Part shown: positions 37,885 through 47,073 of the stretch, in pieces | Position numbering within the stretch: position 1 is the stretch's first letter | Layout: every line of letters begins with the position of its first letter | Source: Photobacterium alginatilyticum | Lineage (GTDB): Bacteria; Pseudomonadota; Gammaproteobacteria; Enterobacterales; Vibrionaceae | Direction: 5' to 3' | DNA: 64,000 bases | NCBI RefSeq assembly: GCF_009910675.1 | Contig: NZ_RSEJ01000018.1 | Location: 62,001 to 126,000, forward strand | Notes under the pieces: generated by a model | The model's input: the letters and a program-made list of their open reading frames with translations, nothing else | The model's database searches: none | What the model was told of the DNA's origin: nothing | Translations under genes and position numbers: made by a program

Positions 37885-38450
37885 TCATGACAACCTTGAG
37901 ATAGCGGGTGGTTATCAATTAGCTTAGTAACGGCCTCCAAATCACCCTGAACATCTGTTGCATGCCGCCGAGCTTCTACGAAAAACGGTCTGATATATGA
38001 TTGTTCATCAGGGAAACGGTGAAGCAGTTCCTTGAATTTGTCTATTTCTCTCAAGGCAATAGCTTGTCTTACCTCCAGCTCGTTTCTCTCTCTTTTTATT
38101 GCGGATAGAAATTCAATCTTATTGTTTCCAGGAGACTTTTCAGCAATCTTGGAGGCCTCCTGCGATTTTGTTAGGTTGTTTTTCTTGGCATGAAAGCGAG
38201 TGCTCCGGGCTGCCAACGTTTTGCTGTAAACCGCATTATGAAAACCTTTCTCTGTCGACTTCTCCAGATAGCCTTTAAGTACTAACCGACTTACCTGGCG
38301 ATAGACGAACTTTCGCGTTTCATTCTTGTCTGTGTTGATATTGCCCGTTTCAAGAAGCGCATCCCTTAGCTCAGTAACAGTAAAATGATCCAAATCCCTT
38401 ACGATCAACAAGTTGTAGATATGTTCATTCAATGCCACTGACTTCGACAT
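37881..38450 (-). CDS. Winged-helix/coiled-coil partner of the helicase, unknown
   Basis: 189 residues. The N-terminal 70 residues look like a winged helix (DHFTVTELRDALLETG...FVYRQVSRLVLKGYLEKS). The middle is basic and the C-terminal half a helical coiled coil (IKRERNELEVRQAIALREIDKFKELL). It overlaps the helicase start (ATGA), so it is made with it, perhaps as the DNA-targeting or regulatory subunit. It starts just beside two 17-bp palindromes. No family recognised. Confidence 0.65.
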   Translation of the reverse strand: MSKSVALNEHIYNLLIVRDLDHFTVTELRDALLETGNINTDKNETRKFVYRQVSRLVLKGYLEKSTEKGFHNAVYSKTLAARSTRFHAKKNNLTKSQEASKIAEKSPGNNKIEFLSAIKRERNELEVRQAIALREIDKFKELLHRFPDEQSYIRPFFVEARRHATDVQGDLEAVTKLIDNHPLSQGCHE

Positions 38451-38473
38451 TCTTCGGCTCCTGACAAATAAAT

Positions 38474-38524
38474 ACTAAGGATTGCTTAGTATACAGAAAT
38501 CAGTAAAACTAAGAAAATCTTAGT
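38474..38524. promoter_or_regulatory. Twin operators between the helicase unit and the XRE gene
   Basis: Two 17-bp palindromes of identical design: ACTAAG-GATTG-CTTAGT (38474-38490) and ACTAAG-AAAAT-CTTAGT (38508-38524), 34 bp centre to centre (about three helical turns). They fill the 103-bp divergent intergenic region, as expected for an XRE repressor that controls both directions. Confidence 0.82.
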
Positions 38525-38553
38525 TCGATTGAGCCTTAAAGTATGAAACGTAA

Positions 38554-38880
38554 GTGTCGAACCACAACCCTATCCCAATGCGCCTCAAGGAGGTCCGCAA
38601 GAAAGCCAAGATCTCCCAAAAAGCTTTGGGTGTGCGCATAGGCATGGATGAAAGTTCGGCAAGTGCACGGATGAACCAGTATGAGAAGGGGCGGCATACC
38701 CCTGATGTGCGAACGCTTAAACTGATAGCTAACGAGCTAGGCGTTCCGCTAAATTATTTTTTCTGTGAAGATGATCAGATGGCCGAGGCTGTCTGTTTAC
38801 TGGCCAAGCTCAAAGATGAGGACAAATCTCGAGTGCTTTCTATTTTGCGGGAAATGAGCTCTCAGAAAGAGTTGCTCTAG
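38554..38880 (+). CDS. XRE-family helix-turn-helix regulator
   Basis: 108 residues from a GTG at 38554; an ATG at 38578 is the alternative, and neither has a strong ribosome site. Residues about 10-65 form the Cro/C1 domain (RLKEVRKKAKISQKALGVRIGMDESSASARMNQYEKG). It is divergent from the helicase pair with two palindromic operators in between, which suggests it represses that unit and itself. Control proteins of this type are frequent in restriction and other defence loci. Confidence 0.82.
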   Translation: MSNHNPIPMRLKEVRKKAKISQKALGVRIGMDESSASARMNQYEKGRHTPDVRTLKLIANELGVPLNYFFCEDDQMAEAVCLLAKLKDEDKSRVLSILREMSSQKELL

Positions 38881-38884
38881 GATT

Positions 38885-38931
38885 GACTCTAAATGCTTTG
38901 GGGTAAATACGTCCAGATAAGCTGTCGCTAT
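38885..38931 (+). repeat. Dispersed cargo-border repeat, copy G
   Basis: GACTCTAAATGCTTTGGGGTAAA (38885 on) matches copy C (GCTCTAAATGGTTTTGGGGCAAA) almost base for base. It is followed by GATAAGC/GCTATC, a weak stem. It lies directly behind the XRE stop codon. Confidence 0.65.
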
Positions 38932-38970
38932 CGCACACATAGGTAGTAAAGATGGTAGAGCTAGGATTAT

Positions 38971-40086
38971 CTAGCTCTCAAGCTCATACTCTTCCATCAT
39001 TTCTTCAAAAACTCTTATGACATAACCATCCATAATGAGCTTATCGCGCAATGACGCATAGTAGGATTCATCCGATAATTCATCTATCGATACAATAGCA
39101 GTACCCAACGGTGGATTTGCCTTGAATGTAGTCTTGGTAGGTTCCGGTAACTCATCACAAAAGATAGTGCATTGAATATCAACAGGCTTATCAGTTTTAA
39201 GCAATACATATTCATCTACTTCTAGATAGGTTTGTGCTTGTAGACGGTTTACTCTCCACTTGATGTAGTAGTTTTTAGCATCAGATGACACTCTCAAGTC
39301 CGGTATTGAGACATTGTGACAGCTATGAATACTTTGGATTTGAAACCTATCGTTGTAGTCATTTTCTGCTTTAGGTTCTTCTGGGTACTTATTCTTAGGC
39401 ACTTTGATTGATAACCCTTTGTGTCGCGGAATTGTTAGCTCTACAGAAACACCATTTGCCAAGATACGACTATCATTAGATACGGTTAGATAAAGAATTT
39501 CCGCACCAGCCCATTCTCTGAGCACACCTGCTCGCTCTCTGTATAAGTCCTTATTTAGTTGTTTTCCAAAGTGAGAGTTTTGTAATAATTGCATTGTTTG
39601 GAAGATAGAAGAGTTACCATAGATAGACTCATCGAGCTTAGTCTCTTCTTGATCTGGAATATTGCCGTTATCTGGAAGAGAAACTAACTTGCCACGTACC
39701 GTGAATTCTGAATTCAACTCTTCCTTGTCACCGTTCAGTAGCAAGCAATTTAAAATTGGATACTTCGGTAATTCTGCTTTTTTAGTATCAATGAAGTCTT
39801 TACCAAGGGTTACAGCTACGTGATAAACCATGCCAGTAAGGACAAGTAAGACTCCCACAGTGGGATCACTAGAAGCATTCAGTACAGAGCGAAGAATCTC
39901 GGACTTACCTATATACTCTTCGAATAGCGCCACTACTACAGCGTGAAGAAAGTTAACCTGTGATTCGACTATTAGACCTATACCAGTAAGAACAACTGAC
40001 TTAGCTATAGTGTTGTAAGCCTTGGGTTTGATTAGATTTAAAATACGCTCAGCTATATCTAGCCAACGATTTACTTTCTCGTGCAT
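38971..40086 (-). CDS. Membrane protein of unknown function
   Basis: 371 residues from the ATG at 40086 (AGAGG upstream). An amphipathic start (NRWLDIAERILNLI) is followed by two or three hydrophobic spans (SVVLTGIGLIVESQVNF, AVVVALFEEYIG, VGVLLVLTGMVYHVAV), then a soluble C-terminal domain of about 240 residues that looks beta-rich. No family recognised. It lies 285 bp downstream of the giant nuclease-NTPase gene in the same direction and could be its partner, though a dispersed repeat copy separates them. Confidence 0.6.
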   Translation of the reverse strand: MHEKVNRWLDIAERILNLIKPKAYNTIAKSVVLTGIGLIVESQVNFLHAVVVALFEEYIGKSEILRSVLNASSDPTVGVLLVLTGMVYHVAVTLGKDFIDTKKAELPKYPILNCLLLNGDKEELNSEFTVRGKLVSLPDNGNIPDQEETKLDESIYGNSSIFQTMQLLQNSHFGKQLNKDLYRERAGVLREWAGAEILYLTVSNDSRILANGVSVELTIPRHKGLSIKVPKNKYPEEPKAENDYNDRFQIQSIHSCHNVSIPDLRVSSDAKNYYIKWRVNRLQAQTYLEVDEYVLLKTDKPVDIQCTIFCDELPEPTKTTFKANPPLGTAIVSIDELSDESYYASLRDKLIMDGYVIRVFEEMMEEYELES

Positions 40087-40254
40087 TGAGCCTCTATAAC
40101 ATCGCATTCAACTTGATGAATATAGATTAACCCAGAAATAATGATTGTTCACTTATTATTCGATCCATCACGAGATGCTTTTGTCATATCCCTTACCTCA
40201 TCGATATAATTTAGTGAGGAGCCAAAACGCTTTGTGGCAGGGGATCAGAATCAG

Positions 40255-40311
40255 CCTAGATCTAGCTGACTCGATGATGGACAAAACCAAGTTAGAACCT
40301 TCATTCTAACT
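40255..40311 (+). repeat. Dispersed cargo-border repeat, copy H (diverged)
   Basis: AGCTGACTCGATGATGGACAAAA around 40264-40286, followed by the hairpin AGTTAGAA-6 nt-TTCTAACT (40290-40311). It lies between the 371-residue protein and the giant NTPase. Confidence 0.55.
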
Positions 40312-40370
40312 CAGCTAATCTAGATTACAATATAGTCCAATATTTCTTAGGTATGAGGAATAGACCTCAC

Positions 40371-43300
40371 TCAATGACTTCGTAATGCTACTTCAGCAGC
40401 TTCTTCTGCACGATAAGTTCCAGCATCAAGTAATTTTTCATATAGCGTCATAGCGTCTTCCTTTACTGCTCCCACAGTTCGCTGAAGCGTTACTGCTAGT
40501 TCAACTAACTTATCAGCATGCTCGATGTACGCGAAATCACATTCCTTTTCTTGCTGCACCTTCACTATATGCTGGGCAATAGTCAAAACTACTTTCATTA
40601 TCCTTGGAGTTGGATTTAGCTTAACAAGACAGCTTACTAATCGATACATGTCGAGCTTGGTTATCAGTGATGGGTTATCAGCAATAAAATGAAGAACCTC
40701 GTATGTAAGTTCATCACTAGGCATTCGTTTATTGTAGGAAAACACGGAGTTTATTGCATGAGATAACAGTTCAAGTTCTCCTTTCATGCAACTCATCAGT
40801 ACGTCATGTGAGGAGCCTCTGACCTTACCAAGTTCGTACCACCCAGAGCAAGCAGCGTAGATCCCTCCACATTTAATATTGATATCTCCTGTATCAAGTG
40901 CCTTTATCCACCTATCTACCAATTGAGCGCATCCTCGATCAGAAATTATGATCCCAGCCATCAACTCTCCAGCTGCCTGAATACAAGTAGGATTTTTTGT
41001 GGATAGCCAGTTCTCAATTATCTCAAGGAGTAACGAGAAATCTAACTTGTCTACGAGTTCCCAAATAGTACTAACCAATGCTGGTGTTGAGAACAGCGCC
41101 GAATTTTCTGTAAATAGTCGAGTGATTAGAGAATTAACCTTTTCTTGATTAGCCCAATACAACTGACGTCCTTCAAAAAGTAATATACATTCCCAAGTTT
41201 CAGTATTTTTCGATAAATCAATAAACTGGAATAAGATGTCCAGCCACTGATCATATTCGGGATTCTCCCGACACAATAAGCCCAAATAAATTGCGGAAAG
41301 AATAGTGTAGTTTCCTGATGGAACAGCACGAGATCCACCTCTATTACCGAAAAGAAGTGCCCCATTATGTTCATTGTCCTCGGATAACTCCTTGTGATTC
41401 GTATCAGGTTCTATATCAGCTTCAAGGAAACTAACTAAAAGCGTAATATCTTCATCGCCCAATCCTTTGTCGATCTTTGCAATCTGTTGGAATGATCTAG
41501 CAACTCCGAAAACCCACTCTTGTGATTTAAATCCTCGTTGGTTTAACGTACTTATAAGCTCTTTTAGCTCAGATGATTTAATTTCATTTAACTTAGATAG
41601 TTCTTCTACAGCGTAAGCCGCAGGACGTTCGTGAATTCCCGCCTCAAAATGATTGTTCATAAGATTCATCGCTCGTACTGGGGTAGAAAAAGCGAAGCGT
41701 CCAAATGCTCTTGATAGTTCTACTATCCCACCATATCTCCAACAATGCCTTTGTTTTTGTTCATCGTGATCAGAAATCATCTCATTAAAAAATTTGAGAA
41801 TATCGCTATCACTTGCTTTGTCCATCTGTTCTTCTGACATAGGAGAAGTCACTATAGAGGCCATGCCCATACCACTTGAGCGTTCACCAATTTTTGGCTC
41901 TCGTTGACAGTCTCTTTCTGCCACTTGACGTCGTCTGCGAGGAGTTAACATTTCAGCAGGGAGCCTAGCTAGTAAAGTAAGGCGATACTCTTCACTATAT
42001 CGAAGTGAGCGATGTCTCGTTTCTACTGGAAGTTCAGAATCTGGTGAATATGCATGATAATTTTCAATAGCCTGCTTTATATGTTCGATTTGTTCAGATT
42101 TCCAGTAAGGTACGCTTTCTTCAATAAGCATCATAGTGATGTTGCCATTCACCAAAAAGTTTACTTTATCTTCTCCTTGAAAATAGCCATATCCCAAACA
42201 CAAGCGAAAATCATTCTCCAATAAGAAAATTTCAATTTCATCAGCCAGTTCTGAAGAATTCGATGCCAAAGCAATGGCTATCATTGATTGAATTTCGTCA
42301 AGCTGGATACCCATAAACGGATTAATAAACTCTAGAAACTTTATGGGATTATTTTTAGCAGATTCGATTAATGATATTTGCAAAGCACCTAAAAGTTTAT
42401 CTTCTTCTAATCTATCTTCCAAGTCGCCATTAAGGTAGGAAGAGCGTTTAAACGTGCGAGCCAAGGTAGTATGAACTTCGCCATTTTCAATAATGCGGAT
42501 AAACCAAGGCATTAAAACTTCAGCAAACTGGAAGGGATACTCTTTTACATATTTGTCGATCCCATATAATCGGTGTTCAATCGCGACTTTATATTCGACT
42601 AAATTAAGCCATGTAGCTAGGAGCTTTAACGCTGATTCTTTATGGTTTTGCTTAAACAACCCAACGATATACCTCGAAACCACATCCTTAATCACATCGG
42701 TTCGAGATAAGATTTTTTCAACTCGTTTCAATGTTGCAGAGGTTGAAGCTATTGATCTAGATAGTACATTGAAGGCTCGCTCGTCATCTTCCTGCTCGCC
42801 CCACAACCTATCTATTAATGACACAACATGATCTTCATCAAAGTTACTCTCGGCTATGAGCCATTGAGTTGCATTTTCATAGTGTTTTAGTTGCCCCATT
42901 AGCTCAGGTAGATATTCAACGAGTAGCCCTCTCCAGTTCACCCAATGGATAGATGTCTTAGATACAATACGTCGAGCAAGCACCTGATCATGTTGAATAA
43001 TTCTAGAAACACGCTCCGAATCATTAAAGTCAGGAGATGGAGAGGTGCTTATGATATCAACTAAAAGGTGAAGTATATGACGGCGCACTTTGCCACTAAA
43101 TAACAGCGTATCCAGCGCCTTTTGGTACTCGCTAATGTTATGTTCACGGAGATGCTCTAACCCTCTAAGAATTGTACTCCTAGAAAATAACCCATCTTGC
43201 TTGAGTGAAATAAATCGGCAAATATCGTCAGAGCATTTGAAACATTGTGCCTGAAAGTCATCAAGCCATGCTTGATGACTGAAGCCGATATTTTTCCCAT

Positions 43301-44948
43301 ACCTAACGATAACTCCAACAGCTTCTAAAGTGTAGATAGTTGAATGGTACTCAATTTCATAAGCATCAATAGGTCTTCTTAGAACTTCATGCTTAATCAT
43401 GTCATTAGCTAACAAGCGAAGGAAATCGAGCTGTTGTACCCGAGTTACTGGGTTTGTTAACTTCTTTTCTAACCAACGGCTCAGTAGGTTTTTAGATGTA
43501 ATTTCAGCAGGATTCTCCCCCGACGTTATAAGACTGACGTATAAGCTTAATGCGAAAGGTACTTGTATAGTGGGATACATTGATACAGGCACTGAATTTT
43601 TATTAATTCCAATGTCCGTCAAAAATTCTTCAACACATTCTTGTGAGAGGGCGTTGAGTTCTATTTGCGTTGCATCCAATTGGACAAACCGAGTGTCAAA
43701 GCTAGCCTCAAACGGTCTAGAGGACACTACAATATGAATAGGATATGTTTTACGAGACTCAAACTGCTCTTTAAGCGAAAGTATAAGGTCTACCAGAACT
43801 CTAAATCTATTTGAACTCTGATCCATAACTTCGCTAACTGCATCCATCTGGTCTACCAATAGTACTAAAGGCTTGGACTCAGATAGTTTCAGTAGAGAAT
43901 TTGTAATATTTCCCTCTAATTTTAAATACTTTCCCAAATCTACTAAGTCATTAATTTCTTTATCCAATTCGTCAGCTTTAATGGCTAGAATAGTTAGATC
44001 CTGCTCAAGCAAGTGGTCATAGAGCTGTGACAATAATGATGATTTACCAGAGCCTGAACTCCCTGAGAGAAGGTAACAGTTACTTTCTGCTGTATCTATC
44101 AGCTGCTTGAGATTTTCTAATTCTTGTCGAAAAATAAACTGATTCTCAATAGTCTTATGCCAGCAAGAGAGCGGACGACTTGCTTCCTTTAGCTTCTCTT
44201 CTGTGACTTGCGACATCGGTTGCTCCCATAGAGGGGCTACTAGAGTGTTCGGTATTATGAAGTGACGGTTACAGACATCTTGATTGATCTGTAACCATCG
44301 ATTTAATTCATGTGGTCTCAGTAATATGTATCGAAAATTATTTATGTTCTTAACAAGAGCTGGCAAGAGGTTTTCGGCATCAATATTTTTGAAAGATGCG
44401 TATTTTTGCTTGACAGCTTTTGCTTGTCTTAAAATTTCTGGTTCATTATTTGCGACCCAAGCTTTTGGTGCTTGGAAAAAATCGTCTACATCACCATGTG
44501 GATCATTGCTCAAGGCCAAGTAAAAAGTAAACTCATCAGGTTGTGGTAATAAGCTTTTATCTAATTCAGCATAAAATAGAAATTTAATGATCTCTTTTAG
44601 AGTTGCTGAAACGCTAAATTTTCCTGCCTCACGCTTACACTGTACCAAGCCAACAGGCACCTCTTTATTGGTAAGCCAAACGTCTCTCCCTTTGTCTGCA
44701 CCAGTAATCATCCATCGAGACTTGTCATAAGGGTGCTCCGCCTCATAACCGCTGCGAAATACATCCCAAAGTAACAGTTCAAACTGTTCAGGGGTCAACA
44801 ATTGGTATGGCAGCACCTTGGCACCTACTTCTATGACCTCGGTAGGGCGATTATCAGTAACTTCTTTTTCAATTTCTGGTGCTTCAACTATTTTCACTTG
44901 GTTCGCTTCAGGCACTGACATATCTCCCTTTGGGGGTTTCTTACGCAT
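40371..44948 (-). CDS. Nuclease-STAND NTPase, Avs-like defence protein
   Basis: 1525 residues. The N-terminus is an Mrr-like PD-(D/E)xK nuclease: EQFELLLWD (Glu57), GADKGRDVWL (Asp89) and GLVQCKR (Gln103-x-Lys105). Residues about 290-450 are a P-loop NTPase: Walker A SGSSGSGKSSLL (296-303 core) and Walker B LVLLVDQMDA (361-370). The remaining 1000 residues are helical, as in the sensor arrays of STAND proteins. This order (Mrr-type nuclease, STAND ATPase, long helical C-terminus) is that of Avs (AVAST) proteins that recognise phage terminase or portal. The Avs class is not assigned. An ATG at 44921 is an alternative start. Confidence 0.78.
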   Translation of the reverse strand: MRKKPPKGDMSVPEANQVKIVEAPEIEKEVTDNRPTEVIEVGAKVLPYQLLTPEQFELLLWDVFRSGYEAEHPYDKSRWMITGADKGRDVWLTNKEVPVGLVQCKREAGKFSVSATLKEIIKFLFYAELDKSLLPQPDEFTFYLALSNDPHGDVDDFFQAPKAWVANNEPEILRQAKAVKQKYASFKNIDAENLLPALVKNINNFRYILLRPHELNRWLQINQDVCNRHFIIPNTLVAPLWEQPMSQVTEEKLKEASRPLSCWHKTIENQFIFRQELENLKQLIDTAESNCYLLSGSSGSGKSSLLSQLYDHLLEQDLTILAIKADELDKEINDLVDLGKYLKLEGNITNSLLKLSESKPLVLLVDQMDAVSEVMDQSSNRFRVLVDLILSLKEQFESRKTYPIHIVVSSRPFEASFDTRFVQLDATQIELNALSQECVEEFLTDIGINKNSVPVSMYPTIQVPFALSLYVSLITSGENPAEITSKNLLSRWLEKKLTNPVTRVQQLDFLRLLANDMIKHEVLRRPIDAYEIEYHSTIYTLEAVGVIVRYGKNIGFSHQAWLDDFQAQCFKCSDDICRFISLKQDGLFSRSTILRGLEHLREHNISEYQKALDTLLFSGKVRRHILHLLVDIISTSPSPDFNDSERVSRIIQHDQVLARRIVSKTSIHWVNWRGLLVEYLPELMGQLKHYENATQWLIAESNFDEDHVVSLIDRLWGEQEDDERAFNVLSRSIASTSATLKRVEKILSRTDVIKDVVSRYIVGLFKQNHKESALKLLATWLNLVEYKVAIEHRLYGIDKYVKEYPFQFAEVLMPWFIRIIENGEVHTTLARTFKRSSYLNGDLEDRLEEDKLLGALQISLIESAKNNPIKFLEFINPFMGIQLDEIQSMIAIALASNSSELADEIEIFLLENDFRLCLGYGYFQGEDKVNFLVNGNITMMLIEESVPYWKSEQIEHIKQAIENYHAYSPDSELPVETRHRSLRYSEEYRLTLLARLPAEMLTPRRRRQVAERDCQREPKIGERSSGMGMASIVTSPMSEEQMDKASDSDILKFFNEMISDHDEQKQRHCWRYGGIVELSRAFGRFAFSTPVRAMNLMNNHFEAGIHERPAAYAVEELSKLNEIKSSELKELISTLNQRGFKSQEWVFGVARSFQQIAKIDKGLGDEDITLLVSFLEADIEPDTNHKELSEDNEHNGALLFGNRGGSRAVPSGNYTILSAIYLGLLCRENPEYDQWLDILFQFIDLSKNTETWECILLFEGRQLYWANQEKVNSLITRLFTENSALFSTPALVSTIWELVDKLDFSLLLEIIENWLSTKNPTCIQAAGELMAGIIISDRGCAQLVDRWIKALDTGDINIKCGGIYAACSGWYELGKVRGSSHDVLMSCMKGELELLSHAINSVFSYNKRMPSDELTYEVLHFIADNPSLITKLDMYRLVSCLVKLNPTPRIMKVVLTIAQHIVKVQQEKECDFAYIEHADKLVELAVTLQRTVGAVKEDAMTLYEKLLDAGTYRAEEAAEVALRSH

Positions 44949-45503
44949 AAGATAAAAATTATATCACCCTGATATCTCAGCAAAAACCATGTCAATCAAA
45001 ATTAAATATTACGAACTGATTAATGTAGGTGTAGATCTGTGTGGATTAGTTTTTCCTATGGCAAATACAGAAAAAACAGAATGTGTATGAGCTTTCACTT
45101 TAACTCAGAATGAGGCAAAAGCTAGTCAGTTCAGCCAGACTTAAGGAAGAGTGTCATAACTCAGTTGTTGAAAAATTTGCAACAACTGCCGAGGAATCCT
45201 CGGTAGTTGGTAAAAAAGAAAGTGACAATGTGAACTGCTGAAGAATTATTTATGGGGTTATTTAGACTACTGAAGCTGATCTATCTCAATTAGGGGCGTA
45301 AGCTTCTTAGGCAATTGTCCAACAGGCTATTGCCGAATACCACGGAATAGGCCAGCCTAGCTACCTCAATGGCAATGGTGGGGGGGGTTGAGCTACGTTT
45401 GATACATCTATGAAGAATTATGGAAAATAGCATAGTGTAGACGGCGCAGTTCTATAGATATGCGAGCGGCAGTTTTGATCTGCAACTACCTTGAAAAACA
45501 CCG
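44949..45503. other. Intergenic region with repeat copy I and double hairpin
   Basis: 555 bp without a credible ORF. Holds the promoter side of the Avs-like gene, dispersed repeat copy I (45044-45132) and two overlapping hairpins (45162-45207). A G9 run lies near 45380. Confidence 0.5.
45044..45207 (+). repeat. Dispersed cargo-border repeat, copy I (full) plus double hairpin
   Basis: GATTAG at 45044, GAGCTTTCACTTTAACTC at 45089 (45 nt) and GAGGCAAAAGCTAGTCA at 45112 (23 nt). Downstream, CAGTTGTTG-9 nt-CAACAACTG (45162-45188) and ACTGCCGAGG-3 nt-CCTCGGTAGT (45185-45207) are hairpins that share ACTG, so they could be alternative folds. Confidence 0.72.
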
Positions 45504-45812
45504 CTACCACACTCCCATATTGCGAACTCTTGCTTCTACTTCTTTGAGAGCGTCAAGTGAACCTGTACTGATTATCTCTAAAGGGGAACGCCCCTCAAAA
45601 AAGCTGTTATGGTTTTTTATTGCCATAAAACCGGTCTGATTTTTGGGGTTCTCAAAATGTACTTTTAAGAAATTAAGAATACTTAGAATGCAATACACTC
45701 GCTCTTCCTGTTCATCTTCTGGATAAGAGTGAAGCACATTTTGTATTTCTTCCGGCGTGGCTCCCCATTTTTTAAGGGTATCCCTTGCTAACTCTAGCTT
45801 ATTGTTGTCCAT
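45504..45812 (-). CDS. ParS/MbcA-type antitoxin-domain protein
   Basis: 102 residues from the ATG at 45812. The C-terminus FFEGRSPLEIISTGSLDALKEVEARVRNMGVW follows the toxin-binding module of Xre/MbcA/ParS antitoxins (G-x-x-P-L-E, then a helix and final Gly). The N-terminal part is helical (LARDTLKKWGATPEEIQNVL). No RES-type toxin is next to it; it is divergent from a second protein with the same kind of domain. It may be an orphan antitoxin. Confidence 0.6.
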   Translation of the reverse strand: MDNNKLELARDTLKKWGATPEEIQNVLHSYPEDEQEERVYCILSILNFLKVHFENPKNQTGFMAIKNHNSFFEGRSPLEIISTGSLDALKEVEARVRNMGVW

Positions 45813-45958
45813 TCGTATCACCAAAAATGCAGATACCAGCTACGGTACTTAAGTCGCAACACCTGAGTTACACATCCCACCAAATGAACTAAGCTGTAGC
45901 ACCAAATAAGTACTAGTATAAGATACATTCACTAGCGGTGGCAGAATGAGGTTGGAAA

Positions 45959-46195
45959 ATGACTTTTGATAGCGAAGAATATGAGGGCCTAAGTGAAGAG
46001 CAAATAGAAAGGCTCAAAGTCATAATTTCTCTTGCAACGGAGCTTCACGAAGATGTGCACTTGGCAAAATTGTGGGTACAAGAGAGCGTTTACGGCTTAG
46101 GAGGGAAGCGGCCAGTCGATATGATTTCAAACAAGGAAGATTTTGAGATGGTATGCGATCTAGTTGGCCGATTAAAACACGGAATTCCAACATAA
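45959..46195 (+). CDS. ParS/MbcA-type antitoxin-domain protein
   Basis: 78 residues, with TGAGG upstream of ATG 45959. Residues 35-78 (LAKLWVQESVYGLGGKRPVDMI...DLVGRLKHGIPT) match the toxin-binding domain of Xre/MbcA/ParS antitoxins (WL-x-x-x-x-LGG-x-x-P). It is shorter than usual because no Xre DNA-binding part is present. Divergent from the other antitoxin-like gene; no toxin gene follows. Confidence 0.62.
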   Translation: MTFDSEEYEGLSEEQIERLKVIISLATELHEDVHLAKLWVQESVYGLGGKRPVDMISNKEDFEMVCDLVGRLKHGIPT

Positions 46196-46450
46196 CCGAC
46201 TTGGATTTGGGTTGATTTAGACTTAGCCAGCCAACTATCAAACCACGATTCGCTGGCTGTATATGCAGATTAAGTTGCTTCATAAATAATGCCAGTTCAT
46301 CTCAGCGGAACATCTGTTAATGGCGCCCTATAAACCCGCATTTAATTAAGACCATGACTCATTGACGACCTAGTGTGGACTAGCACTGTCCAATGCTAAT
46401 TATTGCAGCAGCCTGTTGTAAAAAATGACTTTACCCCCCTATGTATGGGG

Positions 46451-46462
46451 CCGGTTACATTA
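46451..46462 (+). repeat. Internal copy of the island-end sequence
   Basis: CCGGTTACATTA is identical to the 12 bases at the island's left terminus (667-656 read on minus), where it abuts the crossover core. Here it continues TGGCAG and no core follows. Confidence 0.5.
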
Positions 46463-46663
46463 TGGCAGCATCACATTTCGCAATTATAGGGCCAAGGTTA
46501 AAGGTTGATAAATTCGTTGTTAAGATTAAATAGATAGCAAAAGTTACATTTGGTATGAAAAATCATATGTCACCAATTGCCAGATTATGGATGCTCAGTG
46601 TGCGTATATCGGACGGACTTACACTTAACGCACTCAAATTAACCTTTGTGTACATTTTTATGC

Positions 46664-46735
46664 AAAAATCACTCTAACTAAGGCAATAATCACTCTAACT
46701 AAGGCATCATACGCCTCCATGGCTTAGTTTGAGTG
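46664..46735 (+). repeat. Direct and inverted repeat cluster
   Basis: AATCACTCTAACTAAGGCA occurs twice in tandem (ending 46684 and 46706), followed 14 bp on by GGCTTAGTTTGAGTG (46721-46735), an imperfect inverted copy with 13-14 of 15 positions paired. Possible recombinase binding or RNA hairpin. Confidence 0.6.
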
Positions 46736-47073
46736 CCGCAAATTCCTAGCTATAGAGCAGGGTACTCAGAATCGTAAGGCTGATTTGGACATTTCGTGTT
46801 AGATCTTCTGCGCTACTTGTTATTTTCGGATAATTTATTGGATTGAAAAGGCAGATGCGGATAGCGTTTATTACTACCGATATCTGTTCTATATCTCATA
46901 CCCCAAACCGTATGATCACAAAACTTAGGGGCAAATCGCGACAACCGCAATACCCATATTTTAGTGATGCCAATAAAGCAATTACAAACAGTCAAGGCCT
47001 TACGAAGCGTTGTTAAATACATGAGACTCACAAAACTCGAACTTTCAAAGAACAAAGTCCAGGGCTAATGATA

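Larger units (their letters stand above)
46196..47073. other. Long non-coding stretch near the right end, with repeats
   Basis: About 880 bp. An 80-codon minus frame (46813-47055) has no domain or clear ribosome site and is not called. Contains CCGGTTACATTA (46451-46462), an exact match to the island's left terminus read on minus, and the repeat cluster at 46664-46735. AT-rich. Confidence 0.5.

Noticed and set aside
46813..47055. 80-codon minus ORF
   Set aside because: No domain and no ribosome site; AT-rich neighbourhood makes chance frames likely.
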